Positions 1-9,555 of a stretch of DNA of 64,000 bases are shown here, piece after piece. The translations under genes were made by a program, and so were the position numbers. The notes below the pieces were generated by a model. That model did not search any database. It saw nothing but the letters and a program-made list of their open reading frames with translations, and was not told where the DNA came from. How positions within the stretch are numbered: the stretch's first letter is position 1; each line of letters starts with the position of its first letter. The stretch is from Camellia lanceoleosa. Lineage: Eukaryota; Streptophyta; Magnoliopsida; Ericales; Theaceae. Where the stretch lies: contig CM045758.1 in NCBI GenBank assembly GCA_025200525.1, positions 62,680,598 through 62,744,597 of the forward strand, given 5' to 3'.

Positions 1-1294
1 ACATTTTGCTCTCAAAATAGAGATGTTGCCCATCTATAAGCTCCAAGACTGGATAATCACTTTGGATGGCTCGGAAAAGGTGAACCTTTGTGGTTTCGGC
101 CTAAACATTCTTTTTCCATTGAGCCGTACTTCACTTTGTTTTCCATTTCTCCATGCTGAAATCCAATCATGCATGTATTCCGTTTTGGTTCACAAGAGAT
201 GTGTCTGACACTTGAAGAATTTCAAGCATTGATGGAATCTCAACATGATAAGGAAATCATGCTTCAACCCTGTTTTGGCCATGCTCAAGCTTTAGGACAG
301 ATGTGTGGGCTTACTTTGCACGAGACTCGATCCTTGGCTCACAATGGGGGATTAGGCATTCTGGATTTGATTAGTCGATTTTCCCCTACCGGTGATAAAG
401 AAAACCTCTTTTGGTAGGGTTATCGTCATCATGCCCTCTGCTTATGGTTACTTGCACACTTCCTTCTTGCCCCTAGTCACGGTGGAGCTAGTATTAAACT
501 GATCAAAGTAGCCCAATGTCTTAAGGAGGGTAAGAGTTGTATGGGCTTAGTGTTAGCCGAGACTTTGATAGGTTTAGATGCTTTTCATCAACGAGAGACT
601 ACTCATTTTGCGGGGAGTCCATTACTTCTCTAGGTATTATTTCCTACCCTTCTTATTTATGTCACTCACATCACTTGGCACACAATCTCTGTTTTTCTCT
701 CGGAATCCTTTTTTTACTTTTCCCTCAACATACATCTCTCTATTCTTTTGTTCTCTCTTATTTTCCTTCTCTCCCCAGGTATGGTTAATGGATAATCTAA
801 AAATAATAAACCCCCGCCTCGAGTACTCAGCCAGAGCTTATTCTCTTTGCTCACAGCTAGTAAAGTTCTCCTCAGAGGGAATGTGGTGTGATTGGATGCG
901 TAGCAAGTCCGCGACTGACATTGCTTGGCGTAGCCCCTAGCTTAGTTTGGCTAAGATGAGTTACAACATGTTCCAGCAACCAGGCATACAGTTGATTGGC
1001 CTTACACACTGTGTGTTCTATTTTCCATCCAGGTTCAGACACCAGTTTGAACATGATCAAACTTGTCTGGATAAAGGGGTAAAGTACCCAGCTTCATTTC
1101 CTATTCGTAGTTTATACTTGCCTCGATGCCTCACTGCTTGAAGCACAAGAGAATTTCTAACTCCAGCCCTGAATTTTAGTTGCATCCTTCCTAGCAAGTA
1201 CTTAGTTTGGCCCGAGGACGAGGAACAAGTTAGGCCGACTTCGGTTACAGAGACTTCCATGGGTACAAGAAAGAGACAGAGAATTGACACTTGA
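1..1294 (+). pseudogene. DUF7745-type plant gene carried antisense in Tat copy 1 (5' part cut by window edge)
   Basis: Two coding blocks, about 1-633 and 779-1294, flank a 145-bp intron with GT at 634 and CCCCAG ending at 778. Exon 1 has words such as LDGSEKVNLCGFG and LEEFQALMES, which I recognise from the plant DUF7745 family, whose function is unknown. Exon 2 begins YGLMDNLK-like and the tail ends RKRQRIDT. The matching gene in copy 2 (36427-35153) has the same exon order, an intron of 143 bp and a similar C-terminus (PT.TSE.S...R...T). It runs opposite to the pol of its host element. Stops and frameshifts break both exons, for example after LFW near 417. Strong as homology to the copy 2 gene; the family name is from memory. 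Confidence 0.75.
634..778 (+). other. Intron kept inside the antisense DUF7745 gene
   Basis: The segment begins GTATTATTTCC, is rich in T and C, and ends CTTCTCTCCCCAG. Joining the flanks continues the protein frame (VHYF..| WLMDNLK). Copy 2 has an equivalent 143-bp segment (35798-35656) beginning GTAATG and ending CCCCAG. Since the element's genomic RNA is the other strand, this intron would not be removed during retrotransposition. Confidence 0.75.
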
Positions 1295-1920
1295 CTCATC
1301 TATGCCACTAGTTTATTGCTTCGTCTTCTTTTTTTTTTTTAATGTAAAAAAAACTTTGTTTTGGAGAATGTACCTGCGTTAAAATCAATAAAATTAAAGT
1401 GAGTACTAAAAAGTTTCCTTTTGTGTTATAAAAAGTAAAATTGTGAGAAACTTTTCAAACCCATTTTCGGAAATGGTCACCATCGGATACACATGGAATC
1501 AATCCTAAACTATACAACCCAAATCGAAAAAATCATAACTGCTCCTCAAATTACATTGATCATTACTGCTTCATCTTGTGATTGACCTTTCTGCTTGAAT
1601 GGAAGCAACACAACAAAGCTGACAAACGATAGAGAATGATGGATTGATTAAACCAGATAAACAGGATAGTTGAGTTGAAAATGGTTTTGGCCGAACTTCG
1701 GGAGGAAGTTTCCTACGTGTCCCAAAGATGAGAATCAGGCCTTACATAGTTCGGTGAGGGTTCACTCGAGTATTTATTCTCTCCTTTTGCACTCTAATTA
1801 TTGTCAAGGTTGCCCTTTCGGGTTTTTGGCCTTGTAAACTCAATTTTTCTTTATTTGTAATTTTTCATGCTCTAACTTTTGCCGGGGTCAACCTTTCGAG
1901 TTTTCAGCCTAGCGAGCCTC
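1295..1920. other. Tail-to-tail spacer between the DUF7745 gene and pol in Tat copy 1
   Basis: No coding region is visible. The stretch holds an A/T-rich tract around 1328-1350 and sequence matching the equivalent spacer of copy 2 (34502-35150), including the block about Tat preceding 'stop of integrase' with words such as GGCCGAACTTCGG near 1690. Confidence 0.6.
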
Positions 1921-3468
1921 TCAGGGATAATATTTCTTCAACTTGTCCATGTTGATCAGTTGTGAAAACTCCAAGCCATCCAAATCCATAAGAATAATTG
2001 CTCTTCTAGAGCAAATTGACTTAATGATATAAGGGCCAGTCCAATTGGGTCTGAACTTGCCCCTAGGGTCATGGATGGGGGCTTGGTTATCTTTGAGCAC
2101 CATGTCTCCTTCTTTAAGATTTCTGGACTTGACTTTCTTATTAAAAGCCCTAGCAATTCTACGCTAGTTGTCTTGGATGTGATACAATGCCTTTAACCTC
2201 CTTTCGTCGAACAACATCAATTCTTCAAATCTGCTCTGTTGCCAATCCGCCTCTGCTATCTGACATTCGGCCATAATTCTTAGTGATTGTACTTTAATCT
2301 CGATTGGTAGAACAGCTTCCTTCCCATAGACTAGAGAATAGGGGGTTGCCCTGTAGATGTTCGGATTGACGTTCTGTAGCCCCAGAGTGCAAATGGCAAT
2401 TTCTCCGACCAGTCTTTGTAGGTTTCCACTATTTTCTGCAAGATTCTCTTGATATTTTTGTTTGCAGCCTCAACGGCTCCATTGGTCTGCAATCTATATG
2501 TTGATGACTTACGAAAAGCCACGTTATATTTCTCAAGTAGGTCTATCACCTCTTTCTTGAAATGTGAGTCGTTATCTGAGATGATCTCATTAGGCACCCC
2601 ATACCTACAAATGATGTTATTTTTGATGAACTTGGCTACATGTGATGCTTTTAGCATGGAATAGGACTGGGCTTCCACCCACTTTGTGAAGTAGTCAATT
2701 GCTACTAAAATGAACTCGTGCTTGTTTGACCCTTTTAGCGTGATTGCACCGATAACATCGATTTCCTAAACTGAGAATGGCCAGGGCGAAGTCATATAGT
2801 AAAGCTTTGACGGCGGAATGTTCATGCGATTGGCATGGATCTGACATTTGTGGCATCGTCGTATGAAGCCAATACAGTCTTCTTCCATGGTTGACCAGTA
2901 CTAGCCTTGTCTAAGGATTTTCTAAGTTAGCATTACACCATTCATGTGAGCTCCGCACTCTCCTCCGTGAATAGCTTCCATAAGGCGTCTTGATTCTTCT
3001 TCCTCAACACATAGCTTATGCATTCCCAGATGGCCTCTTTTGTACAACTTGTTTCCGCAGATGATAAATTGGATGGCTAGCTGCCGTATTCCCCTTTTAT
3101 CCTTGGCATTTGCCCCTAGTGGATACTCCTCTTTTTCTAGGAAATTCCAAATGTTGTAATACCAGGGGTTCGTATCTTGAACCTCATTTATCACGGCAAT
3201 GGTCTCATAAGCCGGCATATACTTCTGTTCAATAACAATCGGGCGCCTTTTTACTCCAAGCGGGATGTCCACCATGGAAGATAGAGTTGCTAAAGCATCA
3301 GCAAACTGATTATTCTCTCTTAGCAGATGGGTGAATGTTAATTTTTCAAACCTCGGAATTAGCACATCCAGGGCCTGATGATAAACCTTCATTTTCTCTT
3401 CTTTAACTCGCCAATCTCTATTGGCTTAAGAGACAACCAAATTCGAATCCCCAATGACGTGCAACCTT
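1921..3468 (-). pseudogene. Tat copy 1 pol 3' part: tail of second RNase H plus integrase
   Basis: Reading down from 3468: VIGDSNLVVS (last catalytic Asp region of the archaeal-type RNase H), then a linker with HLLRENNQFADALATL, then integrase. The integrase shows the zinc module (HGGECGAHMNG ... CHKCQ), the core words AIDYFTKWVEA and SDNDSHF, the VEAANKN segment with the third acidic residue, and the C-terminal GPYIIKSI...INMDKLKKYYP ending at 1921. Stops appear after MLT (about 2920), SV (about 2768) and PPIL (about 2331), and the C-terminal third is split between frames. The ribonuclease would cut RNA in the RNA/DNA hybrid and the integrase would join cDNA to the chromosome; neither can be made here. 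Confidence 0.9.
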
Positions 3469-3804
3469 CTTCAACATCCACATTTGCAGCCATGCCTTGA
3501 TCAGTATTAATGTTCAAGTTTATCTGCTCATCTTCCTCTTCTAGTAACTGGTGCCCGAAGAAGATCTCGAACCCGAGATATATTGTCTTTGTCTCCTAGT
3601 TAAACCAAGGCTCTAGAAGTCCACAAAAGGGAAAATCTTCCCCTTGGTGAACAAAGCGTCCATTCAAGGTTCCGTGTATTGGCTTGTGGACTAACTCGTA
3701 CTGTTTCCCAGCCTTTTTTGCTTTAATTCTTCTTCTCAACTCAGCTCCCTTCCTTTGCCAATCTTCTGCAGTAGGTTTGTATCCCAGCCCAAAAGCATGG
3801 GGAT
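3469..3804 (-). pseudogene. Protease-RT linker remnant of Tat copy 1
   Basis: Reading frame words NPHAFGLGYKPTAEDW and FVHQGEDFPFCGLLEPWFN match the linker that follows the protease in copy 2 (30340-30580: NPYTFGLGYLPTKED, FYGFPEPWLNEERW). At about 3468 the match jumps directly to the end of the second RNase H, so RT, RNase H and most of the second RNase H (about 2.3 kb, judged from copy 2) are deleted. At 3804 the frame is cut by a solo LTR and resumes at 5370. Confidence 0.8.
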
Positions 3805-4145
3805 TGTCACATCCCAAACCCGCCCCTAGAAGTTTGGGCATGACCAATCGCTAACAGTCGCCAAAAATCAGTAATTATACAATATGGGGCCTGAACGGAA
3901 GCAATTATCAACTTAAAATAACATCCATTGAGTTAGCATCTACATGCCAGGATCACAGAACAACTCATAACCTGAATCTATACATAATAAAGCACACACA
4001 TAAGTGATAGCTATATACATGCATATACATACAGTTCCAACCCCACAACGGGGTATAATCAGAATATTAATAGTGGAGGTTATACACGCATAACAATGCA
4101 TGGCCAAAGTCCAGGCCAATGCTAGGAGTCAGGATAGGACTTCAC

Positions 4146-4170
4146 AAAAATAAATAAATAAATAAATAAA
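4146..4170. repeat. (TAAA)n microsatellite
   Basis: A run of TAAA units in the solo LTR, five to six units. Confidence 0.85.
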
Positions 4171-4395
4171 CTCATCTAGCTTCTTAGGCTCCACGGGGTT
4201 GACAAAAGAAAAGCTACCAAAGCTAGGCTAAAACTGACCACCGGGTTGGTTATCTACAGAGACAGACATAACACGGAGTGAGCATGGCTCAGTGAATAAT
4301 AGTATGTAAGAAATTTCAGGTGAACCTTTATGAATTACAATGCACATAAACGTATAGATTACATAATTAATCTTGTTCTGTAAACATTTCCAAAA

Positions 4396-4500
4396 CGGCC
4401 TTAGGCCCAATAGTTAAAAAACGGCCTCAGGCCCAATATCATACAGAACGGCCTTAGGCCCAACATATTGTACAGAACGGCCTCGGGCCCACATCTCGAC
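4396..4500 (-). repeat. Minisatellite of GGCCT(C/T)GGGCCCA units in the solo LTR
   Basis: Four spaced units of the form AACGGCCTCAGGCCCAA lie about 30 bp apart, with another near 4668-4684. The related LTRs carry the same type of array (44430-44640 and 54713-54810), so it belongs to the family. Confidence 0.75.
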
Positions 4501-5369
4501 AACTGCCACACTTTGGAAGAAAGGTAGGACATCGACATGCACACTACTTCCCTTGGCCTCTGGCCATGAATTATAATTGATCTGAATCAGATTAGGGTCG
4601 GTGAGACATCGACATGTCATCACCTCTCTCATTTCCAGAGTTGTCCACATTTAGTGGCTGATAATTGAACGGCCTCGGGCCCATCGTTAACAAAGCAGAA
4701 TAATTTCAAGTTCTTAAGGATCTCATCATTCAATCATGCATATAAGTTTCCACTTGTTCAACATGACACGACATAATTAACTTACAGAGAACAGAACATT
4801 AATAAGAGCTATAAACAATAGACGAAGTATGTCATTACAGTACTATTACTCACAGTGCTGTGATGGAGCTATAGTCCCTTCCGGTATGTGACCTCAAGTT
4901 CAAACCTCTACACTTCCTCTCAATTCCTCAAGCTTCTTCCTTGTTGAACTTCTTCTCATTTAGCTCCTCTTCTCTACACTCTCTCCTTCTCTCAGAAGAT
5001 ATTTTCATATATAATATCCAAAGTGGCTAAGTGATGAGCTTAAGAGAGTTTTATAAGAGTTGACAAAAATTTAATCAATTTAATCATTCCGAATCAAATT
5101 TTTACAGAAATTCACATTATGATCCAAAAATCATGCTGATCACAATTATATCATCAATTTCGAATTATTAAGCTTCTAAGGCTTTCAATTACAGGTTTAA
5201 ACATCACAATTGTAACAGATTTTTCTCATCATTAACAGCTATAAACACATAACCATGTAATTTGCACAAATAACCTGAATTTCATATGGAATTTCGCATT
5301 AAACACATATGTGCACAATATAAGAAACAGAAGGCATACCAGAAAACACATAGGAGGGTCGGGTTATCA

Positions 5370-6030
5370 TGGGGATTGTGAATCATCTCCTTAGCAACAG
5401 GACCTCCTTGCTTGTCACTCCTGCCCAGTCACTCCTGCCTAGTCCTGATCTAGGCATATGTCCCTATTTGTTCATCATATAGATGGACTGAGCACTCACA
5501 TGAGTTCCGTCACTTTTTGCCATGATGGTTTGAACCACCCAGGCCTCTGCTAGCAAGAAGCCAGAAAGGAACATATCTTCTTCCCCATGCATGATTTCCA
5601 ACACTAGTGTGGTAGTCCCCTGGGGAGGATAGATTGCAAAATTACCGTACATAGTAGCAATTCCATCTTTAAAGGGGTATTTCACCAACTGATGAACTGT
5701 TGATAACACAGCCTTTATCTGATGCGATCAAGGCCTTCTCAGTAGTAGATTGAAAGTTGCCAGTACATCCATTACATGGAATTCGACCTCATGTTCGGAG
5801 GGGCCAATCAGGATATGGCTTTTGAACGTTTCCATAACATCTCGGCTCGTGTTGTCATAAGCTCGAATGGATTGGGTTGTGGGCGTGAAGTCAACAAGCT
5901 TCAAACCTATGGCATAAGCAATCCGTATCGGGCACACATTAATTGCTGATCCAGTATCCACTAACACCTCCAGAATCCACTTTTTTTTTTGCTCTCTGGA
6001 GTCATAACAAGGGTCGGTTCTGGTTGGCAC
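5370..6030 (-). pseudogene. Tat copy 1 aspartic protease
   Basis: The minus-strand frame holds the retropepsin motif LVDTGSAINVCP near 5990-5955, followed by IRAYDNTSRDVMETFK and ATFNLLLRRP, then KYPFKDGIATMYGNFAIYPP and EDMFLSGFLLAEAW. This is the enzyme that would cut the Gag-Pol polyprotein. It lies between the gag-pro spacer and the interrupted linker. The Asp-Thr-Gly triad is kept, but a stop splits the domain near 5728 and a poly-T tract near 5981 marks a likely frame problem. Confidence 0.9.
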
Positions 6031-7137
6031 CCTCAGGTGGTAGCTCTTTATCCGTGAAAGATATCACTAGTGTAACATCTCCGGATGTGACTAACGACAC
6101 TAGTTGATCAGTGGTAGTGCCAATAGGCAGTTTGATTCGATTCATTGCCTCTAGCAGTGCTTGTCTATGCTCCCAGGAAGTCATTATCAGTCCCCAGATT
6201 GATACATCTGCCTGAATCTTCTTGAGTTGCTTCAAGACCAGGTTCGCTTCACAATCCTTCTCTTTTGTGTTCACAACCTCTTTGTTGGAGGATTCTAGTT
6301 GATCTAAAGCCGCAGGTTTGAAGTACCGACCACTCTGGGTCATGTAATTGATCTTGGCCATATACCACTTATTGTCAGGGGTATCAAATTTCCACCCTTC
6401 ATCCGTGTATGCGTAACTCAAATCATTATCTTGCTACCACTCACCTGTAGTCATGGCCAGGTTTTTGTCAAGCTTTATGTGGAGCATGTTCACATCATAC
6501 CTCTCATCAACAGCATGCCATTCCTTTTCCACTATGATTTTGGTTTCTGCATTCCAGAATAACATTTTTTTGTTATCAATTCCTCGCTCTGAGGCCATCT
6601 TCCTTTGGTTTGCTTTCATTCTTTCCTGCTAGAATTGTTCCAACACTTGTTCTGTGCTAATCAAGGATATAGCCTCGGTATTTTCCTCCTTGACCCCTCT
6701 TATCTGTTCTGTCTCATCTAGCTCTTTGTTACTAAGCCAACCGTTGTTTATTTATGGCTGATTTGAATCCCACCAGCCTATCTGGAGACTGTTTGTATCC
6801 TTCTCGTCAAAGAAGTAGAGATTGGCTAGGTTTTCTTCCATCCGGGCTAGGTCTTCCTCCCACTCGACCAAGTCATTTAGGCTTTGTTCAAGCCAATCGT
6901 CCTGGTGTTGCCCTAATTGGCCTTCCCCGATAGCATTGACACTGAGAATATCTGGCAATATGACCACTGGTTTTGGCTGATCAATGGCCACAATGTAAAA
7001 GCAAGGATCATACTCCTCTGCAAGTGAGGCCCTCTTTTCTATGACACAGGTACCAGACAGCCCGGCCTTTGGTGTATTCTTCCGTTTCTCTGTTTCTGCC
7101 ATCACATTCTTGGGTTGGATTTTTAGGGTTAAGTCTA
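6002..7137 (-). pseudogene. Tat copy 1 gag-protease spacer
   Basis: Broken minus-strand frames between gag and protease, with words such as ELPPEGANQNRPL, DDWLEQSLNDLVEWEEDLARMEENLANLYFF and YFKPAALDQLESS. They match the spacer of copy 2 (28689-29560), which has GQWLNDLTGLEEGIANLQFFEE and YFKPPHLDQQKAS. I know of no enzymatic role; it is acidic and may be partly coiled. Confidence 0.75.
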
Positions 7138-8760
7138 TCATGCACATGTTTGTGCCTTCTGGAATAGCCACCTCCGGTTTTGGTAGGTGGGACGAGATAA
7201 TATATATGCTGGGGTTGAAGGTAGGTGGTAGTGTTTGGATATGGTTAATATTTCTGGGGAGGGAACTTGGTTATGTGCGGGAAGTGGGTTGGTTGTCACA
7301 TTTGGTTTAGGAGGGGCGATGACTTTGTTGTCAATGAGATTCTGGATCTTATGACGTAGACGAATTTGTGAGTTTGTAGGATGGCAGTGTTGTTGGTGGA
7401 AGGAACAATATTGATTTGGGTCGTGTCTAGCTGGCAGTGGGTTTAGGACAGGTCGTGGATCGAGAGGCTTGAGATGCCCCCTTTCCAGCAACATCTTGAG
7501 GGCACAAGTCAAACTCATATGGAGAGGGGTGAAAGTTCTTTGGTACCAAGGTTGACCATTTTGTGCGGTTTGTGTGTTTGTAGCAGCAGCAAAGGGATCG
7601 GTCATCTTGGACGACGATGTAGCCAAGGTACTAACATCTACAGACCGTGGAATAGTGCTAGTACCAACATTGGTACTCCGAGTGGATGGCCTTTTTGTAG
7701 GTTCACTAGCTCTATGGATAATCCCCTTCTTGAATGCACTTTCAATTTGGACCCCCAACTCGTGTAGTGAAGCAAATGTAGACAACGGAGTGACTATCAT
7801 CCTTTGTAGCATATCAGGCTTGAGATTATGGACCACTAGCTTGACTTGCTCCCTTTTAGAGGGCCTGTTTGTCATCCAAGCTGCCTTTCTTCTCCATCTG
7901 GCGACAAAGTCAATAAAAGGTTCTTTGGGGTTCTAGCTAGTTGCCTCCAACTCACTGGTAGTTTGCCTCTAACTCACTGATGGTTACCTCGATCTGAGTG
8001 TTATATGAATACTGGTTAACAAACCCCTCAGATAATTCTTCCCAGTTCTATTTCATAGAATCCTCTAGTTTCGCATCCCAGATTGCTGCTACATCAAACA
8101 GAGTTCTCCTAAACAACGACGGTTTCTAAGCACGAGAAAGACCCATTGGCTTCAAAACATTTGAAAACAGGCGGACATGTACAATTGGATTCCCACTTCC
8201 ATCGAATCTGTCGATGTGGGGCATTTTAAACTTCTCAGGTAGTCTGACTGAAGCCTTAGTGTACCTATCTTCAATGTCTAGAATGGAATTGAAGCCTTGG
8301 GATTTTTTTAGCACTTTCTCTAGCCTGGAAATTTTTATCATGGGTAGATCATCGTTGATGTCAAAGGGAGGGAGTTCCCCCTGTGGTTGTGCCAAGGGCC
8401 TATAAGCTGGAGCCTGTGGAAACACCTCTTAGGGATCTGGGACCTGGGGATTTTCCACTAGTGGAGAAAGATAGGGATTTGGCTGAGTAGTAGGGATTGG
8501 ATGCACTGTAGATGTAAATGCCCCAGATGGGCGTCACATATCAGCGATGACCTCATCCTGTGCGGTCATCCATTGACTTACGGCATCCATGGTTCTCTGA
8601 ACAACTGCCATCATGGAAGCAAGTTCTTCTACATTCTATGCCATCCTTGTTCTATGTGGGTGAGATATTGGTGAATTATATGCACGAACAGGTGTTGGCG
8701 GAGCGCTCTGTACCGATTCCGATGCCTGTTTGTTCCTTCTTCGTCAAGTAACTGGTGGGA
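7138..8760 (-). pseudogene. Tat copy 1 gag
   Basis: The N-terminal part (8425-8126) has MIKISRLEKVLKK and FKMPHIDRFDGSGNP, the usual opening of the retrotransposon gag domain. After several stops it continues at 7875 with LVVHNLKPDMLQRMIV, then a Ser/Thr-rich stretch, then QYCSFHQQHCHPTNSQIR, a Cys/His-rich remnant of the nucleic-acid-binding end. Gag forms the particle that packages the RNA. Copy 2 shows the same order. The exact start is not clear upstream of 8425. Confidence 0.85.
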
Positions 8761-9530
8761 GAGAAACTAACACTAGCTGACTGTTAACAAGATCTTACGT
8801 TTTACACAGTCTACAGGAACGAGTCCATACAACTTGAGGGATATCGGGTCTTTTTGAAGCTATGATGAAAAACTACCTAGCAAAAGCAAGAAGGAAGAAA
8901 AAAACAAACTCATAAATCGGACAACACTTCGGCCCCAATTTCCAAAATCACAACACGCAGCGGAACTGTGATCCCCACTTAACTTTGTTCTCAAACTAAC
9001 TGCTCATTTGTACCACTGATATGAAACACCCTATACAATTTCACTGTAAAAACACATACCATGTGAAAGAACCAAAACACCCCTATGAGGGGGGTAAGGT
9101 TACCCTGTCCTAGATTTTGACATGATCTAGGTTGCACTATTTCAAGCAAATTGTTTCATAACATCATGTAGGGGTGGCATCCTGTCCTAATTTGGAATAG
9201 TCACTAGAGCGCACTATATGCATTAGGTCAAATAGTCATAGAGGGTACCTCAGCAAGACTACCTAATATACCTCTCACAACTAACACCGAGAAGTGAAAG
9301 GAGGATTAAATGGTACAGTGGTAATCCAGATCCAAGGGTTATGTTCCCAACATGGCAGAGCCCATAACCGGTCAGCCTTTTGGCAAACTTTGTAAGAAAG
9401 CCTCCGGCAAACCGTCTAGGAATAGCAGATGGCAATCACAAGGATTTAAGCGCACTAATGCAAATGCAATGTAAGTAACATATAACTGTAGATAAAAATT
9501 CACATCATAAATTTTGAGTCAAGTTCTCTA
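8761..9530 (-). other. Untranslated leader of Tat copy 1
   Basis: No credible ORF. The stretch 9340-9430 (reversed) matches copy 2 at 26400-26530 around the words GGCTGACCGGTTA and GGGCTCTGCCA, although the rest of the leader has drifted. Confidence 0.65.
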
Positions 9531-9550
9531 AATCCCCAGTAGAGTCACAA
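9531..9550 (-). other. Primer binding site (tRNA-Arg type), decayed
   Basis: Minus strand reads TTGTGACTCTACTGGGGATT. The complement of plant tRNA-Arg(ACG) plus CCA is TGGCGACTCCGCTGGGGAT, so the differences fit decay from that site. It lies 5 bases inside the LTR end, as in copy 2. Confidence 0.75.
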
Positions 9551-9555
9551 GAAAC

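Larger units (their letters stand above)
3805..5369 (-). mobile_element. Solo LTR of a second gypsy-like family (TGTAATAACCC type), short version
   Basis: Plus-strand ends are TGTCACATCCCAAACCCGCC and GGGTCGGGTTATCA, the same ends as the copies at 42980-45264 (reversed) and 54192-61236. The 11-base string CATGGGGATTG occurs at both edges (3796-3806 and 5368-5378). If the TG and CA belong to the element, the duplicated host sequence is the 7 bases TGGGGAT, longer than the 5 expected for an LTR element. The insertion splits the Tat copy 1 protease-RT linker. Length is 1565 bp against 2285 in the 42980 copy. Orientation is taken from the third copy, where a polypurine tract abuts the TGTAATAACCC end. 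Confidence 0.8.

Noticed and set aside
7041..7936. Plus-strand ORFs of 89-120 codons over gag
   Set aside because: Shadows of the minus-strand gag, which has clear domain words; no counterpart in copy 2.
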